Origin: CAZHYV01 sp964537055
Lineage (GTDB): Bacteria; Myxococcota_A; Polyangia; Palsa-1104; JAEUJZ01
Assembly: GCA_964537055.1 (NCBI GenBank)
Contig: CAZHYV010000012.1
Coordinates: 1-23,364 of the forward strand
Direction: 5' to 3'
DNA: 23,364 bases
Numbering within the stretch: the stretch's first letter is position 1; each line of letters opens with the position of its first letter. Positions 14,187-21,387 of the stretch are shown here, piece after piece. Below the pieces are notes generated by a model, which was not told the origin of the DNA, did no database searches, and saw only the letters and a list, made by a program, of their open reading frames with translations. Made by a program: the position numbers and the translations under genes.

Positions 14187-14630
14187 ATGATCCATAACCA
14201 AAATGCAAAAAAGGTGCTGCCGATTTTTCAATCCAGCACCACGAACGGTGGGACCGCCTCTGGAAACATCGATACCATGGGGTTTGACTACCTCACGATT
14301 GATGTTCTGTTGCCGACCGCCGACGCCGTGAGCAACAAGCCTTCGGTCTTGAAGCTCAGTGAATCGGATGACACGGTTGTCACGAACTTTGCCAACGTGA
14401 GCGGCTTTGTGGGCGGGTCGGATTTTACCATCCCCAACGCCATCACGGCGGCAACCAGCATTTCCCAGCCCTTCGCCACGTTCAACGTGGATTTGAAGGG
14501 CCGCAAACGGTATCTGAAGCTCAGTGTCAGCCCCCAAACAACCCAGGTGGTTAATGCGGTGGCCACGCTGACGCGGGCGGAACAGACGCCCTCTACGTCT
14601 TCGCAGGCTACTGTTGTGGTCAATGGCTAA
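14187..14630 (+). CDS. Probable capsid-associated structural protein (147 aa)
   Basis: A 147-residue, beta-rich protein without cysteines, starting MIHNQNAKKVLPIFQSSTTN and containing FDYLTIDVLLPTADAVSNKP, a LKGRKRYLKLSVSPQT strand pair and a Ser/Thr-rich C-terminus. AAAGG precedes the ATG. The position directly after the major capsid gene and between two terminators suggests its own dosage control, as expected for a decoration or cement protein, but the sequence does not match a decoration family that I can name. Alternatives are a minor capsid or head-fibre base protein. Confidence 0.5.
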   Translation: MIHNQNAKKVLPIFQSSTTNGGTASGNIDTMGFDYLTIDVLLPTADAVSNKPSVLKLSESDDTVVTNFANVSGFVGGSDFTIPNAITAATSISQPFATFNVDLKGRKRYLKLSVSPQTTQVVNAVATLTRAEQTPSTSSQATVVVNG

Positions 14631-14636
14631 TCACTT

Positions 14637-14672
14637 CACCGGCGGTTAATCGCCGCCGGTGGGGTTTCTTTT
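14637..14672 (+). terminator. Rho-independent terminator
   Basis: CACCGGCGG (14637-14645) pairs perfectly over 9 bp with CCGCCGGTG (14653-14661), with loop TTAATCG, followed by GGG and TTTCTTTT (14665-14672). It begins six bases after the stop of the probable capsid-associated gene and ends just before the next Shine-Dalgarno GGGAG, so it separates the capsid unit from the downstream connector operon. This is the strongest terminator in the window. Confidence 0.9.
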
Positions 14673-14684
14673 GGGAGTCCTTGA

Positions 14685-15845
14685 ATGCGTTTGAACATCG
14701 GAGCGGGCGTAACCGAAATCCCCGGATATACCAATGTGGATCGAAAGCTGGGGATGGAAGCTTATCCTCTGGATTATCCAAACGAATCGGTTGAAGCCAT
14801 ATACGCATCGCATGTACTTGAACACTTCAGCTACAACCAAACACTGGATGTTCTAAAGGATTGGGTCCGCACACTGAAGCCGGGCGGCGTGCTGAAGGTG
14901 GCTGTTCCTGATTTTGATAAGATTTGCGAATGGTATCTCAGTGATCATGCTGAAGGGCTTCCTCTTGAAGCGTTTTTACTGGGAAGCCACAAGGATGAAA
15001 ACGATCACCACGGCGCAATCTTCAATGAACAAAAACTCCGAGAACTATTGCGGTTGGCGGGGTTGACTGGAATATCGCGATGGAAAAGTGAGATCAATGA
15101 TTGTGCCGGTTACACCGTCAGCTTGAACCTGATGGGCCGCAAGCCTTCGGCGGCGGAATTGACGCTCGAAGGGGTTCATGCGGTTCTCTCTATGCCGCGA
15201 CTGGCGTTTACCGATCAGGCAACTTGCCTGATTGACATGGCCGCCAAGTTGAAAGTTCCCACCTACATCCGCCAGGGTGTGTTCTGGGGTCAAACGATGA
15301 CCGTTGCGATGGAACAGGCCATCACCAGTGGAGCCAAGTACATCCTGACCATCGATTACGACACGATCTTTACCCCCGATAATGTGCGGGAATTGTATCG
15401 CTTGATGATCGACAATCCACAAGTGGATGCGGTGATGGGGATGCAGGTTGGCAGGGACCGCGAATCGGTGCTGTTGACGATCAAAGGTGAGAATGGTCGC
15501 AACCTGGCAGAGGTGAAACGCGAGGATATTGAAGCGGAATTACTCGCGGTGAGTACGGGGCATTTTGGCTTGACGCTGATTCGCGTGGAGTCGTTGCAGA
15601 AGATGGCCAAACCGTGGTTCCTGCATCATGCCGATCCTGACGGGGGTTGGGGGGACGGAAGGATCGATGAGGATATTCATTTTTGGCGGGCGTTCGAGAA
15701 CGCGGGGTTGAAGTTGTTTCAGGCGAATCAAGTTCGCTTGGGGCACTTGCAGTTGATGGTGAGTTGGCCAGGCCCGGACCTTCAGCCGATTCACCAGTAC
15801 GTGAACACTTACCGGCGTGAAGGTGCGCCAAAGGAATTGGCATGA
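14685..15845 (+). CDS. Methyltransferase-glycosyltransferase fusion
   Basis: The 386-residue protein joins two enzymes. Residues 1-135 are a class I SAM-dependent methyltransferase: motif I LNIGAG (3-8), acidic D19 ending GYTNVD, SHVLEHF (42-48), and LKPGGVLKVAVPDF (64-77), the last two typical of methyltransferase type 11. Residues 165-386 look like a GT-A glycosyltransferase: KYILTIDYDTIF with DYD (224-226) as the DxD metal/nucleotide-sugar motif, STGHFGLTLIRVESL (290-304) and a DEDIHFW acidic motif (328-334). Likely reactions are sugar transfer and methylation of sugar or acceptor, perhaps on the virion surface or phage DNA; this is inference. GGGAG precedes the ATG, just after a strong terminator, and the stop overlaps the next start as ATGA. 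Confidence 0.8.
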   Translation: MRLNIGAGVTEIPGYTNVDRKLGMEAYPLDYPNESVEAIYASHVLEHFSYNQTLDVLKDWVRTLKPGGVLKVAVPDFDKICEWYLSDHAEGLPLEAFLLGSHKDENDHHGAIFNEQKLRELLRLAGLTGISRWKSEINDCAGYTVSLNLMGRKPSAAELTLEGVHAVLSMPRLAFTDQATCLIDMAAKLKVPTYIRQGVFWGQTMTVAMEQAITSGAKYILTIDYDTIFTPDNVRELYRLMIDNPQVDAVMGMQVGRDRESVLLTIKGENGRNLAEVKREDIEAELLAVSTGHFGLTLIRVESLQKMAKPWFLHHADPDGGWGDGRIDEDIHFWRAFENAGLKLFQANQVRLGHLQLMVSWPGPDLQPIHQYVNTYRREGAPKELA

Positions 15846-16018
15846 CCTACCGTTTTAAGAGAATCCATCGACAGTTCAGGGCGGGGGATATGGTTCCCGC
15901 CACCTATGATGCGGGGACGATCAAAACGATGCTGGAATACCAGATTATCGAGCCTGTGGAAGAAAAAACCTGCGCTCCGTCAAGCAATAAATTGCATCGC
16001 CGGATGAGTCGAAAATAA
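15842..16018 (+). CDS. Small basic protein, 58 aa, unknown
   Basis: A 58-residue protein beginning MTYRFKRIHRQFRAGDMVPA and ending NKLHRRMSRK, with basic ends and a middle TIKTMLEYQIIEPVEE segment; one cysteine. It is bracketed by ATGA with the fusion enzyme and TAATG with the connector gene, which leaves little doubt that it is translated. The EYQIIEP sequence resembles short connector-associated proteins with a K/R-rich tail found between capsid and gp6-like genes, but I cannot name the family. Confidence 0.65.
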   Translation: MTYRFKRIHRQFRAGDMVPATYDAGTIKTMLEYQIIEPVEEKTCAPSSNKLHRRMSRK

Positions 16019-17220
16019 TGGCGAACGAACTTGAAATTTCCTACCAGGGCAGCGGCACGCTCTACGCGATCATCCGCCGCCAGTCCGATGCCTATGCATG
16101 GAATGGCACCGCCTTTGAGGCGTGGTCTGATGCAAACGTGGCCACCTATGATATCCCATTGACCAGTAAGGGTGGAGACTTGTATCAGGCGGACTTCCCC
16201 TCATCGATCACCGAGGGTGACTACCGCATTTATTACTACGAACAGTCCGGCGCATCCCCCGCCACCACAGACCTGATTCTTCGCTCATTTGCCCGTCATT
16301 GGGACGGCGCGGCGCTCAGCAGTGAATCGGACATCACGCTTTCGAGCTACGCTCTCACCACCCTTGAAAGCGTCAAACGATACCTTCGCATTACCGATAC
16401 CTCCGATGACACACTCTTGACGGAGTTGATCAACCAAGTCTCAGCGGAGATTGAGCGAATCTGCGGCATCCAGTTCAAGGCCAGGGACCGCCGGGAACGG
16501 CTTAATGGAACGTATCAGCGGTGTTTGGTCCTGAAGCAATGCCCGGTTATCGCACTCAACCGCTTGTCGTGGGGGTGCGGTCCAGCCTTAACGGTGGGTT
16601 ATAGCGGATCAGCCATAAGTGCCAGCGTTGCGGTGTCCGATACGGCCTTGAGAATCGTTTCTACGTCGTCTTCGGGGACGGTGACGACAAACACCCTTTT
16701 GTTCACCGACTACCCCACGGCATCGCTGCTCGTGACGGCAATCAACGCCGTAAGCGGATGGGTGGCCACGTTGACGGTGGATGTTCCTTCGGCGGACTTG
16801 AACCCGCTGGGCGGCAGTGACGCCAAGAGTCGATCCGTGATTCTGGCCTATCCCGACCGCGCGGACATCACCTACCACGTGGATTACCAGACGGGATTGA
16901 TCGAGCTGGTGGGATGGCAGTTTCCCTTGGCTGGGCGCACCAGTGATGGTTATGGCGGGGTTCCCGTGTTCCCCGGTGGGCACCAATACATCCTTGTGGA
17001 GTACCGGGCGGGGTACGAAACCATTCCCGACGATGTGACGCGAATCTGCAATCGGATGGTTCAGGATGCCTTCTATGAGGGAATGACCCAAAGAAGCATT
17101 GTCGCGGCGACTTTGGGTCCGTTCTCATGGAAGGCGTCGGAAGTTCAGGCTTCGGATATTCGCGATGCCCTCTCTTATTACATCGACCTGAGCAAAACGA
17201 TTGGAACCAATCGTCTGTGA
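16018..17220 (+). CDS. Head-tail adaptor, gp6-like, with extra beta domains (400 aa)
   Basis: Residues about 105-150 (ALTTLESVKRYLRITDTSDD, then LLTELINQVSAEIERICGIQF) are the signature of gp6/QLRG-type head-tail connector proteins, in which the helix bundle forms a ring under the portal. The C-terminal part (EYRAGYETIPDDVTRICNRM through the last 60 residues) completes that fold. Unlike the usual 100-150 residue adaptor, this protein has an N-terminal Ig-like beta domain (1-100; GSGTLYAIIRRQSDAYAWNG) and a large beta insertion (about 185-285) between the two halves. The start overlaps the preceding stop as TAATG; the end overlaps the next gene as GTGA. The fused domains may project as neck appendages, an inference. 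Confidence 0.75.
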   Translation: MANELEISYQGSGTLYAIIRRQSDAYAWNGTAFEAWSDANVATYDIPLTSKGGDLYQADFPSSITEGDYRIYYYEQSGASPATTDLILRSFARHWDGAALSSESDITLSSYALTTLESVKRYLRITDTSDDTLLTELINQVSAEIERICGIQFKARDRRERLNGTYQRCLVLKQCPVIALNRLSWGCGPALTVGYSGSAISASVAVSDTALRIVSTSSSGTVTTNTLLFTDYPTASLLVTAINAVSGWVATLTVDVPSADLNPLGGSDAKSRSVILAYPDRADITYHVDYQTGLIELVGWQFPLAGRTSDGYGGVPVFPGGHQYILVEYRAGYETIPDDVTRICNRMVQDAFYEGMTQRSIVAATLGPFSWKASEVQASDIRDALSYYIDLSKTIGTNRL

Positions 17221-17564
17221 GCCGAAACATCCTGAGCATGTTTTTGACCTCCACCGCTCAACATGAGCGGGCGACGTACACCAAAGACGCCAGCGGGGCG
17301 GCGTTCGCAACGTACGCTTTACAAAATGCAAACGTGAAATGTGCCTTGTGGCCAGCCGATTCGCAAACCAAAAACGATTATCTCCGCAATGACATCGTGG
17401 TGACGCACAAGATCACAACCGATTTAGACCTTGGCGCAAAAGCCGAAGATCGACTCACCATCAATGGAAAATACTATCTGGTGCGCGGGGTGGAGAACTT
17501 CCAAAACAACCTGATTGCCGGCTACCCATTGTACGTCATGGATGTTGAAGAAAGGATCGTTTAA
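17217..17564 (+). CDS. Head closure (stopper) protein
   Basis: The product is 115 residues from GTG 17217 (GTGA overlap with the adaptor) or 108 from ATG 17238 (MFLTSTAQHERATYTKDASG). KAEDRLTINGKYYLVRGVEN near the C-terminus is typical of the small SH3-like beta-barrel head-closure family (SPP1 gp16/HK97-type joiners), which caps the adaptor ring and retains DNA. Position directly after the gp6-like adaptor matches that role. The WPADSQTKNDYLRNDIVVTH segment also fits this family. Which of the two starts is used cannot be decided, but GTG gives the coupled architecture used elsewhere here. Confidence 0.7.
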   Translation: MSRNILSMFLTSTAQHERATYTKDASGAAFATYALQNANVKCALWPADSQTKNDYLRNDIVVTHKITTDLDLGAKAEDRLTINGKYYLVRGVENFQNNLIAGYPLYVMDVEERIV

Positions 17565-18680
17565 TTGGCCACGAACTACCTAACCGCTTCCAGTGGCACC
17601 ATTACCTGGTCCACCTCCACCAACTGGTCTGGGCTGGCCACGCCAGCCAATTCCGACAACACGACCATTGCCAATTCTTCGGGTGATATCACGCTGGGGT
17701 TGAATCAGGCGTCGGTGACACTGGCCAACCTCATCGTTCCCATGACGTTCACGGGAACGGCGGGTTTGACCGCCAAAACTCCAAAGTCAGTCACAAGCAT
17801 TACGCGCAGCAGCAACACCGCGACAGTGACCATCACTTCACACGGGTATGCGGTGGGCGATACGGTGGTCATCAGCGGGGCTAGTGAGAGCGACTACAAC
17901 GGCACTTACACGGTGGCCACCGTTCCTGACGCAAACACCTTTACCTACACGGTGGCGAACACTCCCAGCACGCCAGCTTCGGGAACGATCATTTGCCGGC
18001 AATATGACTATCTGAGAATTGGCGCAACCGCATTCCGTTACGGCGATGCGGGTAATGGCGCAACCGCCGCCGTGGGATCGGGGAGATTCAAGATTGACTT
18101 TTCTTCGATCCAAACCGCCGCCGTGGTGGTCAACACTAAAAGCCAGGGCACCGATTCCAACCTCGAACCCCTGCGGATTCTGGGGAGCAATTCGAGCAAC
18201 ACCCTGACGGTACTGGCGGGATTGGTGGGGGTGGCAACGACGGTTCCAAGTGAAACGGCGACCTTTGCGACGATCAATATTGCGGGAGGCACTCTGAATT
18301 GTGGAGCGGGAACCACCTGGACGACCATCTATCAAACCGGGGGAACGCTGAATATGGGGGGCGGGGCCAGCGGATCATCCATCCTGAATCAATCCGCCGG
18401 CACGACCACGTTGAACGGATCGGGAACACTGGCGGATATTAAAGCGGCAGGAACGGTTAAGCTGAATCTCCGCAAAGCTACGTCTGGCGACACCATCACC
18501 AGCACGTTATGGCTGCTGGATGGGGCGGTGTTGGACCTTCGCGATAACCCGGCGGATATCTCGGTGGGGACCTTCCGGGCAACCGGCAATGTCACTGTCT
18601 ATCGGAGCAAGGCAAACCCCGGCCATTTTTCCTGGACCACGCTTACACAAGACCCCGGCTCAACGATCAATTTCGCTTAA
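17565..18680 (+). CDS. Beta-repeat structural protein in the connector operon (371 aa)
   Basis: Starts with TTG 17565 directly after the previous TAA, with AAAGGA eight to nine bases upstream; the first ATG in frame would lose most of the N-terminal domain. Residues about 78-140 (SVTSITRSSNTATVTITSHG, YAVGDTVVISGA, YNGTYTVATVPDANTFTYTV) form the Ig-like module seen in many phage fibre proteins. After about residue 235 the chain has repeating short strands (ATINIAGGTLNCGAGTTWTT, IYQTGGTLNMGGG, ILNQSAGTTTLNGSG), a beta-helix/autotransporter-like pattern. No enzyme motif is seen. A tail- or neck-fibre protein is likely, but its place between head closure and neck genes is unusual; it may be a whisker or collar-type decoration. 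Confidence 0.55.
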   Translation: MATNYLTASSGTITWSTSTNWSGLATPANSDNTTIANSSGDITLGLNQASVTLANLIVPMTFTGTAGLTAKTPKSVTSITRSSNTATVTITSHGYAVGDTVVISGASESDYNGTYTVATVPDANTFTYTVANTPSTPASGTIICRQYDYLRIGATAFRYGDAGNGATAAVGSGRFKIDFSSIQTAAVVVNTKSQGTDSNLEPLRILGSNSSNTLTVLAGLVGVATTVPSETATFATINIAGGTLNCGAGTTWTTIYQTGGTLNMGGGASGSSILNQSAGTTTLNGSGTLADIKAAGTVKLNLRKATSGDTITSTLWLLDGAVLDLRDNPADISVGTFRATGNVTVYRSKANPGHFSWTTLTQDPGSTINFA

Positions 18681-18682
18681 CC

Positions 18683-19177
18683 ATGGCCGACGTACCCTTT
18701 GTCACAAAACTGAATTTCGACGCGGAATTCGCACAACAGAAAGTTGAAGCGAACATCACCGCTCGAATCGAGAAAGCCGCCAATTACCTCTTGGCGCAGG
18801 TCATCGCCCGCGAGCCGGTTCGCACCGGAGCGATGCGAGCGGCCACGCGGGTTGATATTAAACCGCTTGGCTTCAAGGTCGTGGTGCAAAAGTATTACGC
18901 ACCCTTTGTGGAGTTTGGCCACAAGGTGGGATCAAGGCGAAGCTCAAAGGCCAGGTCTACCCGAAAGCAGGCGTCCAAGCTCAGACAGTTGCGAAAGACC
19001 ACCGGAGACAAAAGCCTCAAAGCCACCGAACAGGAGTTGCGGTCGCAGGCCAAACAGGAACAAGCCGCCTACGCCCAGCAGCGTGAAAAAGGCGTGTTTG
19101 TCGAACCGCGACCCTTCGCCAGCCCAGCCGTTGACGCTTCACGCGATGAGATTATCCGAATCCTTGCCGGCCAATGA
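18683..19177 (+). CDS. HK97 gp10-like neck/tail-completion protein
   Basis: The 164-residue protein contains the gp10 signature EPVRTGAMRAATRV (about 44-57), YYAPFVEFGHKVG (about 71-83) and PRPFASPAVDASRDEI near the C-terminus. Between them lies a highly basic, coiled-coil-like helix (KARSTRKQASKLRQLRKTTG and QEQAAYAQQREKG), somewhat longer than in the standard 120-140 residue member. gp10-like proteins act at the head-tail junction. It begins two bases after the previous stop, without a strong Shine-Dalgarno, and its end overlaps the tail terminator gene as ATGA. The inserted basic helix is a lineage-specific feature. Confidence 0.82.
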   Translation: MADVPFVTKLNFDAEFAQQKVEANITARIEKAANYLLAQVIAREPVRTGAMRAATRVDIKPLGFKVVVQKYYAPFVEFGHKVGSRRSSKARSTRKQASKLRQLRKTTGDKSLKATEQELRSQAKQEQAAYAQQREKGVFVEPRPFASPAVDASRDEIIRILAGQ

Positions 19178-19602
19178 TCCTTAAGTTGCTCCACGCCATC
19201 TATACCCAGTTCACGGGTAACGCGGGTCTGACCTCCGCATTTCCGGGCGGAATGTCCAGAGACACGGCGCAACCGGGGGCGAGTATGCCGTACATCGTCA
19301 GCGAAGTTGTGGGCGGACCCCTGACCGATGCGTATGCAAACAAGATCAGTTCCGACATCACGATTGTCTTCAAGGCGGTTGGGTGTGCGAGCGATTCGGC
19401 TTCCGGACATGACCTGACCTACAACGCGATCAAGGCGTTCATCAACATCTTTGATGATACGAACCTGACGTTGAGCGGGGCCACCAACTACAGCATGAGA
19501 CGAATCGGAGAACCGATACCCGCCAAGCTGGAAGATGACGCCAGCAGCGGGGGCAAGGATGTCTGGCAATGGTCCGTAATTTATGAATTCAGTGTGAATT
19601 GA
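19174..19602 (+). CDS. Tail terminator/completion protein (DUF3168-like)
   Basis: A 142-residue protein, start MILKLLHAIYTQFTGNAGLT, with ASMPYIVSEVVGG, SSDITIVFKAVG, GHDLTYNAIKAFINIFDDTN and DVWQWSVIYEFSVN at the C-terminus. These are the conserved features of gpU/DUF3168-type tail terminators: an alpha/beta fold that forms a hexamer capping the tail tube at the head side. The position after gp10 and before the tail tube is the standard order. It overlaps the neck gene as ATGA and ends 23 bases before the next gene. Confidence 0.8.
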   Translation: MILKLLHAIYTQFTGNAGLTSAFPGGMSRDTAQPGASMPYIVSEVVGGPLTDAYANKISSDITIVFKAVGCASDSASGHDLTYNAIKAFINIFDDTNLTLSGATNYSMRRIGEPIPAKLEDDASSGGKDVWQWSVIYEFSVN

Positions 19603-19625
19603 TCTTTTGAACGGCAGGAGATTTT

Positions 19626-19999
19626 ATGTCTGTACAGCACAGTATCACCTATACCCTCGCAACAGGCGGGGAGAGTGTGACCGCTACGCAATCCAAGAGT
19701 GCGGGGCAGTCCATTATTCTCAGCGAGTCACTCTCCAGCGGCACCGATCAGCTGGTTGCCTTGACGCTGGACATCTCGCAACTCAAGAGCATCTATCTGG
19801 TCAGCACCACGGCGGCGACGATTGAAACCAATTCCAGCAGCGCCGCCGATGACACGATCACGCTCGCAGCGGGGGTTCCTCTGGTGTGGCAGGAAAGCAC
19901 CTACCACGCCAACCCGTTCTCCGCCGATGTGACGGCCATTTACGTCACCAACGCGGCGGCGACCGTCCTGACGGGGTACTTCCTGGTCGATCCGACCGT
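19626..19999 (+). CDS. Unknown tail-region protein, 3' end in gap
   Basis: GGCAGGAG lies six bases before the ATG. The visible 124 residues start MSVQHSITYTLATGGESVTA and are beta-rich: SIILSESLSSGTDQLVALTL, SIYLVSTTAATIETN, ITLAAGVPLVW, VTAIYVTNAAATVLTGYFL. The pattern resembles small structural proteins with an immunoglobulin-like or jelly-roll strand order. The VPLVWxxxxxxxNPF and VTAIYVTN strands look like a capsid- or tail-decoration fold, but I cannot name a family. The true end is in the 100-N gap; the frame that continues across the gap to 20141 depends on the gap size and should not be trusted. Confidence 0.6.
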
Positions 20000-20099
20000 N
20001 NNNNNNNNNNNNNNNNNNNNNNNNNNNNNNNNNNNNNNNNNNNNNNNNNNNNNNNNNNNNNNNNNNNNNNNNNNNNNNNNNNNNNNNNNNNNNNNNNNN
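20000..20099. other. Assembly gap (100 N)
   Basis: Exactly 100 unknown bases that remove the end of one tail-region gene and the start of the next. The true length is probably unknown. Confidence 0.95.
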
Positions 20100-20101
20100 G
20101 T

Positions 20102-20416
20102 GGAAAAGTTCTTGTGTTCTGGCGGGCCAAGTGCCTGCTGACAGGACGGGAAGAAAACCGGCAATCGGCCATGAATCGCTTGTTGCCATTCGAGCAAATG
20201 CGGGAATGGGTCAATACCTACTTCCGTAATCTGGAACTGCTGGAAGTGCGCCCGTGGGACCCGGCGGAAGATGGGCATCGAACGCTTTATCCCGTCCCCC
20301 CTCAGCATGTGCGGTTCCATGTTCCGGTTCCCGATCTGGCCAAGCCGGACCCAAGGCGAATCTCGGTTTTGATTTCCAATAGGCGTCTGACTCCACGGCG
20401 TCTGCTGCATACCTGA
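20102..20416 (+). CDS. Unknown protein, 5' end in gap (C-terminal 104 aa)
   Basis: The frame leaving the gap reads GKVLVFWRAKCLLTGREENR and continues with FEQMREWVNTYFRNLELLEVR, RTLYPVPPQHVRFHVPVPDL and a basic C-terminus ending at TGA 20414-20416. An internal ATG at 20171 could start an 81-residue product, but the frame is open to the gap edge. I do not recognise the family; the helical EQMREWVNTYFRNLELLEV segment followed by Pro-rich strands looks like a folded protein and not a shadow frame. Siphoviruses normally have no gene between tail terminator and tail tube apart from occasional fillers, so this is an added gene. Confidence 0.5.
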   Translation, partial: GKVLVFWRAKCLLTGREENRQSAMNRLLPFEQMREWVNTYFRNLELLEVRPWDPAEDGHRTLYPVPPQHVRFHVPVPDLAKPDPRRISVLISNRRLTPRRLLHT

Positions 20417-20448
20417 ACCACACTGTTTTTGTTTTTTGTTTTCTCTTG

Positions 20449-20473
20449 AATCCCTCCCGAAAGGAGTTGGATT
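20449..20473 (+). promoter_or_regulatory. Hairpin that sequesters the tail-tube ribosome binding site
   Basis: AATCC (20449-20453) pairs with GGATT (20469-20473), and CTCC (20454-20457) pairs with GGAG (20463-20466), with a TT bulge and the loop CGAAA. The GGAG is the core of the AAGGAG Shine-Dalgarno for the ATG at 20474, and the outer arm abuts that ATG. A U-rich tract (about 20424-20447) precedes the hairpin and could be a standby site for ribosomal protein S1 or an unstructured landing site. Translational control is inferred from the pairing alone. Confidence 0.6.
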
Positions 20474-20881
20474 ATGGCTGTTACTCGTGTTGGTGGAAAA
20501 GATGGGGCGGTGTCTCTTCCCTCCGGCTTCAATGCGGACTTCGCGTCGTGGACGCTGCGCTGCTCGCAGCCGGTGGATGATGACACCAGCTATACGGATA
20601 CCGGAACCGGCTCAAGCCACGCTGGCGCTGGAACGATCGACTACAACCTGACGGCGGCGGGCTTCCTCAAGGCCAATGCGGCCAGCACCGCGCCGGGGTT
20701 GGACTCGTTTTCGGAAACCGCCGGCGCGGTGACGCTGACGGCTAAAACCGGATGCACCGAAACGGGAAATTTCATTATGTCTGGTGCCACCCTTGACCAT
20801 CGCAAACGCGCTGGTGCGGTGCCGATCAGCTATGAAGGCATCAACAAAGGCGATTTAACCGAAACCTGGGCAACGTCGTAG
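20474..20881 (+). CDS. Major tail tube protein
   Basis: A 135-residue protein starting MAVTRVGGKDGAVSLPSGFN, followed by FASWTLRCSQPVDDDTSYTD, the beginning used by many siphovirus tail tube proteins (GKDGxVxxxxxxxAxWTLxxxxxxxDxTxF). A middle TAAGFLKANAASTAPGLDSF and the strand GNFIMSGATLDHRKRAGAVP with the final VPISYEGINKGDLTETW complete the beta-sandwich fold expected for a gpV-like tube. Hexamers stack to form the noncontractile tail. The gene is expected to be one of the most expressed; AAGGAG precedes the ATG inside a hairpin. The next gene starts 20 bases after the stop, followed by the G/GT pair and tape measure, which is the canonical order. Confidence 0.82.
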   Translation: MAVTRVGGKDGAVSLPSGFNADFASWTLRCSQPVDDDTSYTDTGTGSSHAGAGTIDYNLTAAGFLKANAASTAPGLDSFSETAGAVTLTAKTGCTETGNFIMSGATLDHRKRAGAVPISYEGINKGDLTETWATS

Positions 20882-20901
20882 ACCTTTAACTGGGAGATTT
20901 C

Positions 20902-21387
20902 ATGTCTGTTGGTGAACGCACGATCACCCGCCCCATTGGCGGGAAAGATTATCAATTCAAGAAGCTCACCCCTTATGACCGCGCCGAAATTCTGCGCAAA
21001 CTCAAAGCGCAGAAACGGGAAAGCCTACTGGCCGATCTAAAGGCCGTGGGTGCGGAAAAAGAAGAGATGCTGGGTGAGCTTCGGGCGCTGGATGAGGTCC
21101 AGTACGGTGAACGGGAGTTCATCGGATACGTCAATTCGCTTGACGGCCGGCTGGCGATCATCGAGCGATCGATGGTTTGTGGTGAGTCTGAACGCCAGGA
21201 AATCCGAGACGCCATGTCCGATCCGGCGTTTGACCCATTGATGCTGGCGGCGGAGTTGTGCAACCTTTCACTGGCTGCGCCGGATGAAGCGTATGGAGAA
21301 GACTCCCCAAACCCTCCGGCGGCGGAGCCGGAGACCTATCAGACTCCGCCGACGACCGATACGGCTTCTACGACCGCTGCCGCATAG
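20902..21387 (+). CDS. Tail assembly chaperone, gpG-like (pre-frameshift product)
   Basis: The 161-residue unshifted product begins MSVGERTITRPIGGKDYQFK and has charged helices (YDRAEILRKLKAQKRES, DLKAVGAEKEEMLGELRALD) and an AELCNLSLAAPDEAYG segment. Its Pro/Thr-rich tail (PPAAEPETYQTPPTTDTAST) is what remains after the slippery site is read through. Position between tail tube and tape measure is that of lambda gpG, and the -1 frame continues for 75 codons. gpG-type chaperones bind the tape measure protein and recruit tube subunits; they are not in the mature tail. GGGAG before the ATG is a good ribosome binding site. The adjoining sequence features of the frameshift site make the assignment firm even though the G protein itself is poorly conserved. 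Confidence 0.85.
   Translation: MSVGERTITRPIGGKDYQFKKLTPYDRAEILRKLKAQKRESLLADLKAVGAEKEEMLGELRALDEVQYGEREFIGYVNSLDGRLAIIERSMVCGESERQEIRDAMSDPAFDPLMLAAELCNLSLAAPDEAYGEDSPNPPAAEPETYQTPPTTDTASTTAAA

Noticed and set aside
13359..14537. Minus-strand frame of 392 codons through the tandem repeats and the gap
   Set aside because: It lies opposite the capsid gene and the next structural gene, includes 100 N and a low-complexity repeat translation; it is a shadow of high-GC codon use.
19626..20141. Single gene across the third gap ending VEKFLCSGGPSAC
   Set aside because: The join depends on the gap being exactly 100 bases; the post-gap sequence is better read in the frame ending at 20416.
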